From assembly GCA_025359185.1 (NCBI GenBank), contig JANYHF010000065.1, forward strand, positions 1 through 55,841: a stretch of DNA of 55,841 bases, in the 5' to 3' direction. The translations under genes and the position numbers were made by a program. A model generated the notes under the pieces. It was not told the DNA's origin. It did not search any database and saw only the letters and a program-made list of their open reading frames with translations. Positions 42,796 to 50,968 of this stretch are shown here, piece by piece. Source of the DNA: Hyphomicrobiaceae bacterium. Lineage in GTDB: Bacteria > Pseudomonadota > Alphaproteobacteria > Rhizobiales > Hyphomicrobiaceae. Positions within the stretch are counted from its first letter, which is position 1. Each line of letters begins with the position of its first letter.

Positions 42796-42888
42796 AGAGG
42801 GATTAGAGGGTAGGGATTAGGGATTAGGTAAGGAAGAGGGAAGGCGTGCTTTCTGACTAATCCCTAATCCCTACCCTCTAATCCCTCT
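42796..42888. repeat. 32-bp perfect inverted repeat of TTAGGG-like units between soxB and soxD
   Basis: Arms 42796-42827 and 42857-42888 are exact complements with a 29-nt loop. Each arm carries tandem AGGGATT units; one strand reads GGGATTAGAGGGTAGGGATT then AGGG, fitting the G3N1-7 quadruplex pattern. It sits inside an operon and may attenuate or process the transcript after soxB. Confidence 0.9.
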
Positions 42889-42893
42889 GACTA

Positions 42894-44150
42894 CTATTGT
42901 TTATACGTCCAATTACCGATGCCGAATTCGTCCAACTCACGCCCCTTTTCGAAGCGGTCCAGGCCGTAGCATCGGTTCAACTCGTGTTCGTCGTCCTTGG
43001 CGATGGTGTGGGCGAAGGTCCAGCCGCTGGCCGGCGTGGCCTTGAAACCCTGATAGCACCAGCCGCCATTGAGATAGAGGCCGTCAATGTGGGTCCGGCA
43101 GATAAACGGGCTGCCGTCGGGCGTCATGTCCATGATGCCGCCCCAGTGGCGTAAGAGGCGCAGACGCGACACAGCGGGAATGAGAGCCACCGCGCATTCG
43201 GCGACGGTCTTGATGGTGGGCAGATGGCCGCGCTGGCCGTAAGTGTTGTGGCCGTCGATATGGCCGCCAAACACGAGGCCGCCTTTGTCCGATTGCGAGA
43301 GATAGAAGAGTTCGGCACCGAACGAGACGACGTGGTGGACCATCGGCTTGATGGGCTCGGACACGAAGGCCTGCAAGACGTGGCTTTCGATGGGTAACCG
43401 GAGCCCTGCGAGCGCCGCCACTTGCGACGTGTGCCCCGCAACGGCGATACCGACCTTGGGCGAGAGCAGCGTGCCGCGCGAGGTCTCCACGCCCTCGATC
43501 TTGCCGCCATCGCGCAGAAAACCCGTCACCTCGCAGTTCTCGATGATGTCGACGCCCAGCGTATCGGCAGCCCGCGCGTAGCCCCAGGCCACCGCATCGT
43601 GCCGCGCCGTGCCCGCGCGTTGCTGCAACATGCCGCCGTAGATGGGAAAGCGAGCTTCGGAGGAATAGTCAAGATAGGGCAGCAGCTTCTGCACCTCGCC
43701 ACGGTCGAGCAGTTCGGCCTCGATGCCGTTCAGCTTCATGATGTTGCCGCGCCGGGCCAGGCCATCATAGCCGCCCGCATCATGCGCCAGCGTCACTTTC
43801 CCGCGCGGGGAAAACATCACGTTGAAATTCAGCGTGTGCGACAGTCCCTCCCACAGCTTGAGAGAGTGCTCGAAAAACGCCGTGTTGCCGCCGATCATAT
43901 AGTCCGAGCGCACAATGGTGGTGTTTCGCCCGACATTGCCCTGGCCGATGACCCCCTTTTCCAGAACCGCCACGCGGCTCAGCCCGTGATTGGCCGCGAG
44001 ATAATATGCCGTTGCGAGGCCATGCCCGCCGCCACCGACGATGATGGCGTCATAAGTCGAGCGCGGCTCAGGCGAACGCCAGGCGCGTTGCCAGTTTTGA
44101 TGGCCGCTCAAAGCGTTGCGCGCGATGGCGAGGGCGGAATAGCGGGACAT
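42894..44150 (-). CDS. soxB: Sarcosine oxidase beta subunit
   Basis: The 418-aa product is the FAD/FMN-containing catalytic subunit. The N-terminus contains AIIVGGGGHGLATAYYLAAN (FAD motif) and VAVLEKGVIGQGNVGRNTTI. HVLQAFVSEPIKPMVHHVVS, with the His used to attach covalent FMN in related enzymes, and GGIMDMTPDGSPFICRTHID are characteristic. It is the first gene of soxBDAG. The gap upstream, 44151-44411, contains hairpins but no recognisable riboswitch. Confidence 0.97.
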   Translation of the reverse strand: MSRYSALAIARNALSGHQNWQRAWRSPEPRSTYDAIIVGGGGHGLATAYYLAANHGLSRVAVLEKGVIGQGNVGRNTTIVRSDYMIGGNTAFFEHSLKLWEGLSHTLNFNVMFSPRGKVTLAHDAGGYDGLARRGNIMKLNGIEAELLDRGEVQKLLPYLDYSSEARFPIYGGMLQQRAGTARHDAVAWGYARAADTLGVDIIENCEVTGFLRDGGKIEGVETSRGTLLSPKVGIAVAGHTSQVAALAGLRLPIESHVLQAFVSEPIKPMVHHVVSFGAELFYLSQSDKGGLVFGGHIDGHNTYGQRGHLPTIKTVAECAVALIPAVSRLRLLRHWGGIMDMTPDGSPFICRTHIDGLYLNGGWCYQGFKATPASGWTFAHTIAKDDEHELNRCYGLDRFEKGRELDEFGIGNWTYKQ

Positions 44151-44285
44151 GGGGAGCTTGCGGGTGGGCGTGAACGATCAACCCGATAGCGCCGGCACCG
44201 CGGCGGGTTTGTCAATACGGCACTTTGGGCCCGGTGGCTGGCCTTGCTCCAATCTTTTTGCTCATTCCGGCACATATCGCTCAAA

Positions 44286-44349
44286 CGGCAACCTCTTATT
44301 TACCGTTGCCGGTCAATATGATCCCAAGTTCAGCCGGTTGTTAACCGGC
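44286..44349. promoter_or_regulatory. Two inverted repeats in the soxB / regulator divergent region
   Basis: CGGCAAC (44286-44292) pairs with GTTGCCG (44305-44311), and GCCGGTTGTTAACCGGC is palindromic at 44333-44349. They lie between soxB and the divergent NtrC-type gene and could be operators or autoregulatory sites. No perfect sigma-54 promoter was found. Confidence 0.4.
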
Positions 44350-44411
44350 AGGCGGGGTTTCGTTAAGACTGCCGCCTTGTTGTGTGCCGTAGCGTAGAGT
44401 TGAGTGCCCCC

Positions 44412-45923
44412 ATGGCCAAGCGCGTTCTTGTCGTCGATGATGATCCGATCCAGCGCCGCATTCTTGAAGAGACGCTGAAGCGCTGCGGCTATGACACTCG
44501 CGTGGCGTCCAGTGGCGAACAGGCCCTGGCCGCACTCGAAGCGCCCGAAGCCGGCGGCATTTCCCTTGTGTTGCTCGACCTCGTGATGCCTGGCATGGAC
44601 GGCATGGCGGTGCTGGAGCGGCTGAGCCATCTGCCAGGCACGCCCCCGGTCATCGTGCAATCGGCCCACGGCTCCATCGATGCCGCCATCAACGCCATGC
44701 GGGCGGGCGCGGTCGATTTCGTGATGAAGCCGGTTTCCCCCGAGCGCCTCGAAGTTTCCATCAAGAACGCGCTGAAAATTGAAGCGCTGGCCGTCGAAAT
44801 CACGCGCATAAAACGTAAGGCCGAGGGCACGTTGACGTTCGGTGATCTCATCACCCACGGCGACGCGATGGCCCGCGTGGTCAGCCTCGGCAAGCGCGCG
44901 GCCGGGTCGAACATCCCGGTGCTGATCGAAGGCGAGAGCGGTGTCGGCAAGGAGCTGATTGCCCGCGCCGTGCAGGGCGAGAGCGAGCGCGCTGGAAAAC
45001 CGTTCGTGGTCGTCAATTGCGGCGCGATCCCTGAGAATTTGATCGAAAGCATCCTCTTCGGGCACGAAAAGGGGTCTTTCACCGGTGCAACCGACAAGCG
45101 TATTGGAAAATTCCAGGAGGCTGACGGCGGCACGCTGTTTTTGGACGAGGTCGGAGAGCTTCCGCTCGAAGCGCAAGTGAAGTTGCTGCGTGCACTGCAG
45201 GAAGGCGAGATCGATCCCGTCGGCTCCAAGCGCCCGGTGAAGGTCAACTTCCGGCTGATCTCGGCCACCAACCGCGACATGATCCAGCAGGTTAAGGACG
45301 GCAAGTTCCGCGAGGATCTGTACTACCGCCTCAACGTGTTCCCGATCTGGGTGCCGCCATTGCGTAACCGTTTGGCCGATGTTCCCGAACTCGCACGCCA
45401 CTTCCTCACGCAGTTTGCGGCCGAAGAAGGCAAGCGCATCAACGGCATCAGCGACGATGCGATTGAGCTGATCACCACCTACAGCTGGCCGGGCAATGTC
45501 CGCCAGCTGGAGAACGCGGTGTTCCGCGCGGTGGTGCTGGCCGATGGCGACCAGCTGACGGTCGATGAGTTCCCGCAGATTGCCACCCATGTCGAAGGTT
45601 TTCGGGCCGCAATTCCTGATGCCCCCTCGATGGCGATCAAGAAGCCGGCGTATACCGGGCCGGTGGTGCTTGGCGCCGAGAACGTGGTGCCGCGCACCGT
45701 GGAAGTGCCGGCGGGCCTTTCGGGCCTCTCCGCCCTGGGCCTGCCCATCGAGACTGATGAAGGCGAGATCCGCTCGCTGGAATCAATCGAAGCCGACATG
45801 ATCCGCCTCGCCCTTGCCCGCTATCGCGGCCACATGACCGAAGTGGCAAAACGACTGAAGATCGGCCGCTCGACGCTGTATCGAAAAATGCGCGACTATG
45901 GCCTCGAAGAGCGCGTGACCTGA
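44412..45923 (+). CDS. NtrC-family sigma-54-dependent response regulator
   Basis: The start MAKRVLVVDDDPIQRRILEE gives 503 aa. A receiver domain has acidic pocket VVDDDP, the phospho-acceptor in LLDLVMPGMDG and Lys in FVMKPV. The AAA+ domain follows: Walker A GESGVGKE, the sigma-54 loop as GSFTGA rather than the usual GAFTGA, Walker B GGTLFLDEVGELP, and R-finger FREDLYYRLNVFP. A Fis-type helix-turn-helix ends the protein (GHMTEVAKRLKIGRSTLYRK). A Pro-rich linker of about 60 residues precedes it. The target genes are unknown; soxB is divergent next door. Confidence 0.95.
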   Translation: MAKRVLVVDDDPIQRRILEETLKRCGYDTRVASSGEQALAALEAPEAGGISLVLLDLVMPGMDGMAVLERLSHLPGTPPVIVQSAHGSIDAAINAMRAGAVDFVMKPVSPERLEVSIKNALKIEALAVEITRIKRKAEGTLTFGDLITHGDAMARVVSLGKRAAGSNIPVLIEGESGVGKELIARAVQGESERAGKPFVVVNCGAIPENLIESILFGHEKGSFTGATDKRIGKFQEADGGTLFLDEVGELPLEAQVKLLRALQEGEIDPVGSKRPVKVNFRLISATNRDMIQQVKDGKFREDLYYRLNVFPIWVPPLRNRLADVPELARHFLTQFAAEEGKRINGISDDAIELITTYSWPGNVRQLENAVFRAVVLADGDQLTVDEFPQIATHVEGFRAAIPDAPSMAIKKPAYTGPVVLGAENVVPRTVEVPAGLSGLSALGLPIETDEGEIRSLESIEADMIRLALARYRGHMTEVAKRLKIGRSTLYRKMRDYGLEERVT

Positions 45924-45948
45924 TGCCCACGAGCGACAGTCTTCAGTC

Positions 45949-46043
45949 GTCATCCCGTATGCAGCGCAGCGATCCTACCTCGGTGTGCTGCAGATACGGG
46001 ATCGTGTTCAACGAGTAGGCGCTGGAGCCGCGACGACGGATTG
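45949..46043 (+). repeat. Bipartite palindromic repeat, copy E, shortened
   Basis: It begins GTCATCCCGTATGCAGCGC and ends GCTGGAGCCGCGACGACGG, missing most of the second half found in copies B and D. Confidence 0.65.
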
Positions 46044-46144
46044 GCTTTTCTGATCGACAATTTGAGTTCTGTTCACAAATCCTGCGAGCTGGTTGCTCCT
46101 CTGCTCCCTTGGCCTGCTCGCAGTTTCGGCCGCAAAGGCCAAGG

Positions 46145-46182
46145 ATGGGTCCGGTATGCCCTTACCGGGCCCATTTTTGTTT
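46145..46182 (+). terminator. Rho-independent terminator
   Basis: TGGGTCCGGTA (46146-46156) pairs with TACCGGGCCCA (46163-46173) and is followed by TTTTT. It lies about 220 bp after the NtrC-type gene and probably ends its transcript or that of a small RNA. A 16-bp-spaced TTTGTTTGCGCGAG direct repeat follows. The remaining part of 45924-46329 shows no gene. Confidence 0.75.
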
Positions 46183-46329
46183 GCGCGAGTCTTTGTTTGC
46201 GCGAGGCGACTCCCGTTCCGGGAGCCGGCCGCCACGCCCGCCGGATGTGGCCATTTGGCAGACCCACAGAGGGCTCCGTAGGGTGGATCTGAGCCTTCGC
46301 GAAGCCCACGGCACCCAACTCCACCGGCA

Positions 46330-47283
46330 TCACGTCCCGCGCGCGCGTTTGGCCAGCGGGTGATGCTCGTTCACCAGCTTTTTCAGGCGCTCTTCGAGGA
46401 CATGGGTGTAGATCTGGGTGGTGGAAATATCGGCGTGGCCGAGCAGCTGCTGGACGGCGCGAAGATCGGCGCCACGGTCGAGCAGGTGGCTGGCGAAGGC
46501 GTGGCGCAAGACGTGCGGGCTGACGCGGGCGGGGTCGAGCCCGGCCTCCTCCGCCACCCGTTTCAGCTCTTGGCCGAGATGCTGGCGCGTGACGTGGCCT
46601 TCGGCGCTGTGGGCAGGAAACAGCCATTTGGAATGGGGATATCCTGCTTGCATCCGGGCCGCCTCTTCAGCGAGAAAGGCTGCCACGGCGGCGCGCGCGG
46701 GCGGGTTCAGCGGCACCAGGCGCTCGCGGCCGCCCTTGCCCTTGATCGTCAGCACACGGTCATCACCGGCCAGCACCCGGCGCGGCAGGGACACCAGCTC
46801 GGTGACGCGCATTCCGGTGGCATAGAGCAGTTCCAGCAGCGCCTGCATCCGGAGCACGGCAAGGAGCTCAGGCGGTGCCGCAGCGTCCACGCGGGCGCGG
46901 GCGGCGGCCAGCAGAAGATCGACCTCGACGACGTTCAGCGTTTTGGGCAGGGAGCGCCCTTTGCCAGGCGCAACCACGTTTTCAGCGGGGTTCGAGGCCA
47001 CACGCCCCTCGCCCTCCAGGAAGCGGAAAAACTGTCTGATGGCGGAGAGTTTACGGGCGCGCGACGCCGGGGCGAGGCCCTCAGCCGCGAGGCCCTGCAT
47101 GAAGGTGCTGATATGTTTGGCGGCGACCGCCTCCAGCGCCAGTCCCTCAACGGCCATGAACTCCAACAACCCATTGAGATCACGCCCGTAGGCATCCAGC
47201 GTATTTGCCGCCGCCCCCCGCTCCGCGCTCATGCGGCCTAGGAAATCGGCGAGGGCGGTGTCAGCTTCGCCGACAGGCATCAT
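46330..47283 (-). CDS. xerD: Tyrosine recombinase XerD
   Basis: XerD with XerC resolves chromosome dimers at dif. The start at 47283 gives 317 aa; a TTG at 47304 overlapping the upstream stop is possible. The N-terminal SAM-like domain (FLGRMSAERGAAANTLDAYG) is followed by the catalytic residues: Arg in LYATGMRVTELVSLP, Lys in GKGGRERLVPL, HxxR in VSPHVLRHAFASHLL, His in LLGHADISTTQIY and the nucleophile Tyr in IYTHV. All are present. The gene is coupled to the exported protein gene upstream, an arrangement seen in other Alphaproteobacteria. Confidence 0.94.
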   Translation of the reverse strand: MMPVGEADTALADFLGRMSAERGAAANTLDAYGRDLNGLLEFMAVEGLALEAVAAKHISTFMQGLAAEGLAPASRARKLSAIRQFFRFLEGEGRVASNPAENVVAPGKGRSLPKTLNVVEVDLLLAAARARVDAAAPPELLAVLRMQALLELLYATGMRVTELVSLPRRVLAGDDRVLTIKGKGGRERLVPLNPPARAAVAAFLAEEAARMQAGYPHSKWLFPAHSAEGHVTRQHLGQELKRVAEEAGLDPARVSPHVLRHAFASHLLDRGADLRAVQQLLGHADISTTQIYTHVLEERLKKLVNEHHPLAKRARGT

Positions 47284-47300
47284 TTGCTCGCTAAGACCCC

Positions 47301-49097
47301 TCAATTCGAATTCTGCGGCGTGGGGGCGAGGCCCATACCGGCGCTTCTTGGCCAGGCGTCGTAGAGGGCTTCGAAGGCGAGCCGGCGGGCGTCGGCTTCG
47401 AGGCCGGCGGCGGCGAGTGCGTGGATGGTTTCGCCGAGCGCTTGCGGGTGCACGCTGGTGGCCGGCCCCGGACCCATGGTGGCAATCGCCAGCAGCACTG
47501 TCTTGCCGATGGCCTTTTTAGTGGCGGCCTCTTGCAGGCGCGGCAGCAGCGACGGCTCGGGCGGCTTGCCCTGATCGGCCTTGGCGACGTTTTGCGAGCC
47601 CTGGGCGATCGGCGGCGGGATCTCATATTGCAGAGCCGCCAGAACCGTCGCCAGCCGTTGCAGCATGATCGGCGACAACGCCCCGCCCGCCGCCAGGTCC
47701 TCCGCATACTGCAAGCTCGACCCGTGTGGCACATGCCCTTCGGCATCCGCAATATCAATCAGCGTCATCCAATGCAGCAGCGGATTGCCGCCGGGGCCAG
47801 CCTCGGTGCCACCGAACAGCGTCCAGCCCACGGCATGGTCGTATTTGCCCGCCGCCAGCAGCGTTTCGATGGCGGTTTCGGTGAACCCGGCTAGATCCGG
47901 CGTCTCGCGCAATCCATCCGTCAGCGGCGCAATGGCGCGGGCGACCGGCATCAGCAGGCCGTCGCGGCGCGCAAGGTCCAACAGCTGGTGCACAAGCGCG
48001 GCGCGACGGTTGGGCGTCTGCTCCTTCTCAGCGGCCTGGAACAGCCCAGCCCGTTGCAGGCCCGCATTGGCCGCAGCCGGTGCGGCGGGTACGGCTACAG
48101 TGCGGTACAGCCCGGCGAGGTCAGCCTCGTCAAGCGCATTAATGCGCACGGCGGCTTCCCCCGCAGCAACCCTGGTCGAAGCCTCCGCTGACGGATCATT
48201 GGCAATCGCCACCATCAGGTCTGGGGTCGCGCGCGGCAGAACCCGCTCGACCGGCACCTTGCCGAGCAACGACATGAACTTGTAATCAATCAGCGTCAAA
48301 TTATCCGTGCGCGGCAGTTTCGGCGTCTTACTCTCGGCGATCGAATCGAGCACGGCCAGCGCCAGGGGTTCTGCAAAATTCTGGTCGCGCAGCACCTCGG
48401 CGGCAAGGCTGGCATGGTTCGGCTGCTTGTCGCGGGCGGCGCAGAAGGCGACCATCAGCAGCGCATCGTTGCGTATGCGCCCTTTGAGCGGCCCGCCTGA
48501 CAGCGGAATGGTTTTCACCGCGTTGCACGCCTTGGCGTCGTCACCGAGACCCATCAGCACGCGCGCGCCCGCCGCCGTTTGCTGCGGATCGGCCGGTTTT
48601 GGCGCGCGGGCCATCAGCGCGGTGGCGTCCTTCAGCAGGCCCGCCCGGTAGAGGCCATCCAACCGCAGCGCAAAAAACTGCCCCGGCTGGCCGCCCGGGG
48701 GCTCCTCCTCGCTCAGCATCAGCCGCCGCCACAGCGCCGCCAGCACGGGCGAGTGCAGCGGGATCTCGGCCTTGACGGCCAGCATGGCGGCTTCGGGCGC
48801 GGTGATGCCCTGCCAGAGGCCCGGGCTGAAACCGGCAACTGGAGGCGACGCCTCGGTTTGTCGCAAAGGCGCGGCGTCCGTTGTGCCGGGGATGGGCGCA
48901 AGCTGCCCACCTTCAACCGGGGCCAACGGTGCCAACTGCCCGCTCTCAATGGCATCGGGCGGCGCCAGGGTGCTGGCATCCATACCGTCCTGGCCCGGCT
49001 GCGACTGCGCGCCTGCAGGCAGCGCCAAGGCCAGCCCCGCGAGCGCCGCCAAAACCAGACAAAACCTGCGCCTATTGCCGCCGGATCGAGACGCCAT
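47301..49097 (-). CDS. Exported alpha-helical repeat protein, unknown function
   Basis: The 598-aa product has a signal peptide (FCLVLAALAGLALALPAGAQ) and a Pro/Gly-rich linker with repeated GGQLAP units. A long alpha-helical region follows with repeat character (LRLDGLYRAGLLKDATALMA, TAIETLLAAGKYDHAVGWTL, AALEADARRLAFEAL-like). It resembles TPR/SEL-like solenoids but I cannot name a family. Its stop overlaps the xerD TTG and its start overlaps the 48-aa gene by 26 bp, so the three genes form a tight operon. Confidence 0.82.
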   Translation of the reverse strand: MASRSGGNRRRFCLVLAALAGLALALPAGAQSQPGQDGMDASTLAPPDAIESGQLAPLAPVEGGQLAPIPGTTDAAPLRQTEASPPVAGFSPGLWQGITAPEAAMLAVKAEIPLHSPVLAALWRRLMLSEEEPPGGQPGQFFALRLDGLYRAGLLKDATALMARAPKPADPQQTAAGARVLMGLGDDAKACNAVKTIPLSGGPLKGRIRNDALLMVAFCAARDKQPNHASLAAEVLRDQNFAEPLALAVLDSIAESKTPKLPRTDNLTLIDYKFMSLLGKVPVERVLPRATPDLMVAIANDPSAEASTRVAAGEAAVRINALDEADLAGLYRTVAVPAAPAAANAGLQRAGLFQAAEKEQTPNRRAALVHQLLDLARRDGLLMPVARAIAPLTDGLRETPDLAGFTETAIETLLAAGKYDHAVGWTLFGGTEAGPGGNPLLHWMTLIDIADAEGHVPHGSSLQYAEDLAAGGALSPIMLQRLATVLAALQYEIPPPIAQGSQNVAKADQGKPPEPSLLPRLQEAATKKAIGKTVLLAIATMGPGPATSVHPQALGETIHALAAAGLEADARRLAFEALYDAWPRSAGMGLAPTPQNSN

Positions 49098-49218
49098 GGA
49101 CCGATTTCACCACTTCAGTAGCCGGGGGTTCGTACAGCGTCGCCATAGCATACAGCCCGCCCACGACAAGGCCAGCCAAAGTGCAAACCAACACCAGAAA
49201 TCGCACCAGACTTGGCAT
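49072..49218 (-). CDS. 48-aa single-pass membrane protein
   Basis: The frame reads MPSLVRFLVLVCTLAGLVVG and ends VVKSVHGVSIRRQ. It has one N-terminal membrane helix and a short periplasmic tail (TLYEPPATEVVKSV). A small protein of this shape often precedes xerD-linked exported proteins in Alphaproteobacteria (from memory). It overlaps the next gene by 26 bp in another frame, which supports translation coupling. Confidence 0.7.
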   Translation of the reverse strand: MPSLVRFLVLVCTLAGLVVGGLYAMATLYEPPATEVVKSVHGVSIRRQ

Positions 49219-49389
49219 CAGGACCGCTCGTTGGAGGCTTCCGCCCGTGTGTGGGGTGACTTCGTGACGCCATTAAGGCCCGGTGCACAAGGGCGAGGGG
49301 CCAGGCGGGTGGTAGCGCCGCGCAGGGTGAGTCGGCAAGGGCAGGTGGGCGCTCCGCCCGGTAGATCCCAGGGCCATACATTTCAAACA

Positions 49390-49478
49390 TCATGGCCGGG
49401 CTTGACCGGCAATCCAGGGTCCAATGCACCGAATGTGGCACCCGGTGCCCTGGATGGCCGGGTCAAGCCCGGCCACGA
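49390..49478. repeat. Palindromic repeat, GTCATGGCCGGGC family, second copy
   Basis: Arms 49390-49419 and 49448-49478 are near-perfect complements of about 30 bp (TCATGGCCGGGCTTGACC with its complement). It lies in the otherwise featureless gap 49219-49670. Confidence 0.85.
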
Positions 49479-49670
49479 CGAAAGGGTCGTTCACAGGTCT
49501 TGCCGGCAGACGGGGGTGCATTGAATCGCCCAGGGGTAGATCCCCGGCGGCGGCCGCAGGGGTGAGGTTGCGGCTTTCGGGTGGAGTGGGCCGGGAGGGT
49601 GCCACGGTGCCGGGAGGTTTGAGGTGATCCTTCTTGCGCTGGCAAGCGTGGTTTCTAGTTCCTCAATGTG

Positions 49671-50732
49671 TCAGCTCTGACGGCGCGGCCGAGACGTCGA
49701 AGACCGGACGATCAGTTCAACCGGCAAAATGTCCTGCCGCGGTGGTCCGCCACCAAAAACAATGCGCGCAGCGATCCGGCCCTTCTCGACAAGCGGCTGT
49801 GCGACCGTGGTGAGGGGAGGGTCGGAGGTGACAGCGTCGGGCGCGTTGTCAAAGCCAACGACCGACAGATCGCGCGGAACGCGAATACCGCGCCGGCGGG
49901 CCTCCACCAACACCGCGACCGCATGCCGGTCGGACATCGCCAGAATAGCAGTTGCTTTGGGCGCCCTTTCAAAGAGCATGGAAGCGCCAGCTTCGACCCA
50001 GCCGGTAGGCGGGTGCGACTCCACAATTGGCACATTATCGAGCGAAATGCCTGCAGCCTCGAAAGCATCGCCGTAACCCAGCAGTTTCTCATGATCGAGC
50101 GGAAAACTGCCCACAAGACGGCGACTGAGATCGGAAGCCGGGTGCCAGATCGGGCTGACGGGCCGTCGCGACATGGCGAGAATCGCAAAACGGCGATGGC
50201 CGAGAGCCAGCAAGTGCTCAGCGGCACGCCGGGCGCCGGTGCGGCCATCAATCCGTACAGAGCTGACATCGGGTCCGGCATCCACATCCATCACCACAAA
50301 TGGTACTTTCTGGTGACGCTGAGAAACCAATTCAACCTCACCGGTGTGTCCCAGGATAAAGCCGTCGACTAAGGCATTTCGGATCGCCCAGTCTTTCCTG
50401 TCTTTTGTGCCCGACACGATAAGGAGATTGGCGCGATTCTCGTCACAGATCTCGGAGACGCCCAGCATGAAGTCGCGAAAGAACGGACTGTTGATGGCGT
50501 GCGCTACCGATATCTCACCGGCCGGCAGCACACCGATGGCATGTGCTTTGCCTCCCATGAGCAATCGACCTTTCGGGTCAGGCCCCAAATAGCCGAGTTT
50601 GCGTGCGGCGGCGGCCACCTGCTCGCGCACTTCTTGGCGGACGCGTTCCGGGCGATTGAAAGCATTGGACGCTGTCCCGAGGGAAACCCCTGCCAATTTG
50701 GCGACATCGGCCAGTTTGATTGAACCAGGCAT
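49671..50732 (-). CDS. LacI-family transcriptional repressor
   Basis: The 353-aa protein has the LacI headpiece IKLADVAKLAGVSLGTASNA (helix-turn-helix) followed by the hinge helix region NRPERVRQEVREQVAAAARK. The periplasmic-binding-protein-like effector domain follows (AIGVLPAGEISVAHAINSPF, ALGHRRFAILAM, VVGFDNAPDAVTSDPPLTTV). It is divergent from the cupin gene. The shared gap contains three copies of a palindrome of the type bound by LacI proteins, so it very likely controls both genes. The effector is unknown, probably a sugar or derivative. Confidence 0.95.
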   Translation of the reverse strand: MPGSIKLADVAKLAGVSLGTASNAFNRPERVRQEVREQVAAAARKLGYLGPDPKGRLLMGGKAHAIGVLPAGEISVAHAINSPFFRDFMLGVSEICDENRANLLIVSGTKDRKDWAIRNALVDGFILGHTGEVELVSQRHQKVPFVVMDVDAGPDVSSVRIDGRTGARRAAEHLLALGHRRFAILAMSRRPVSPIWHPASDLSRRLVGSFPLDHEKLLGYGDAFEAAGISLDNVPIVESHPPTGWVEAGASMLFERAPKATAILAMSDRHAVAVLVEARRRGIRVPRDLSVVGFDNAPDAVTSDPPLTTVAQPLVEKGRIAARIVFGGGPPRQDILPVELIVRSSTSRPRRQS

Positions 50733-50749
50733 AAAATTCTTTCATAATT

Positions 50750-50761
50750 TGAAGCGCTTCA
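50750..50761. promoter_or_regulatory. LacI-type operator 1
   Basis: TGAAGCGCTTCA, a perfect 12-bp palindrome, lies 18 bp upstream of the LacI-family gene and just before the -35 of the cupin promoter. Confidence 0.88.
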
Positions 50762-50769
50762 TTTAATTC

Positions 50770-50796
50770 TTGACGGCCACCGGAGCAACGTATACT
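50770..50796 (+). promoter_or_regulatory. Sigma-70-type promoter for the cupin gene
   Basis: TTGACG (50770-50775) and TATACT (50791-50796) are separated by 15 bp, slightly short. Operators lie on both sides, so the bound repressor would block it. Confidence 0.6.
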
Positions 50797-50802
50797 AATT
50801 CT

Positions 50803-50814
50803 TGAAGCGCTTCA
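50803..50814. promoter_or_regulatory. LacI-type operator 2
   Basis: The same palindrome, TGAAGCGCTTCA, overlaps the expected transcription start just downstream of the -10. Confidence 0.88.
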
Positions 50815-50828
50815 ATCGAACTAACACA

Positions 50829-50840
50829 TGAAGCGCTTCA
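50829..50840. promoter_or_regulatory. LacI-type operator 3
   Basis: A third identical TGAAGCGCTTCA, in the expected 5' leader. Centre spacings to its neighbours are 26 bp (to operator 2) and 53 bp between operators 1 and 2. Confidence 0.88.
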
Positions 50841-50968
50841 AATAGTACCGCGACAGGTTTGAAAAGTGCATTAACCTTGTGCTCTTAGCTGAGCGAGAGG
50901 TAACAGGACTTGCTCTGCCTGCGTTCAAGACGGATTTCGATCAATTACAGAGAGAGGAGACGACATCA

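Noticed and set aside
44232-44246. Possible sigma-54 promoter (TGGC ... TTGC)
   Set aside because: The distance between the GG and GC elements is two bases too short.
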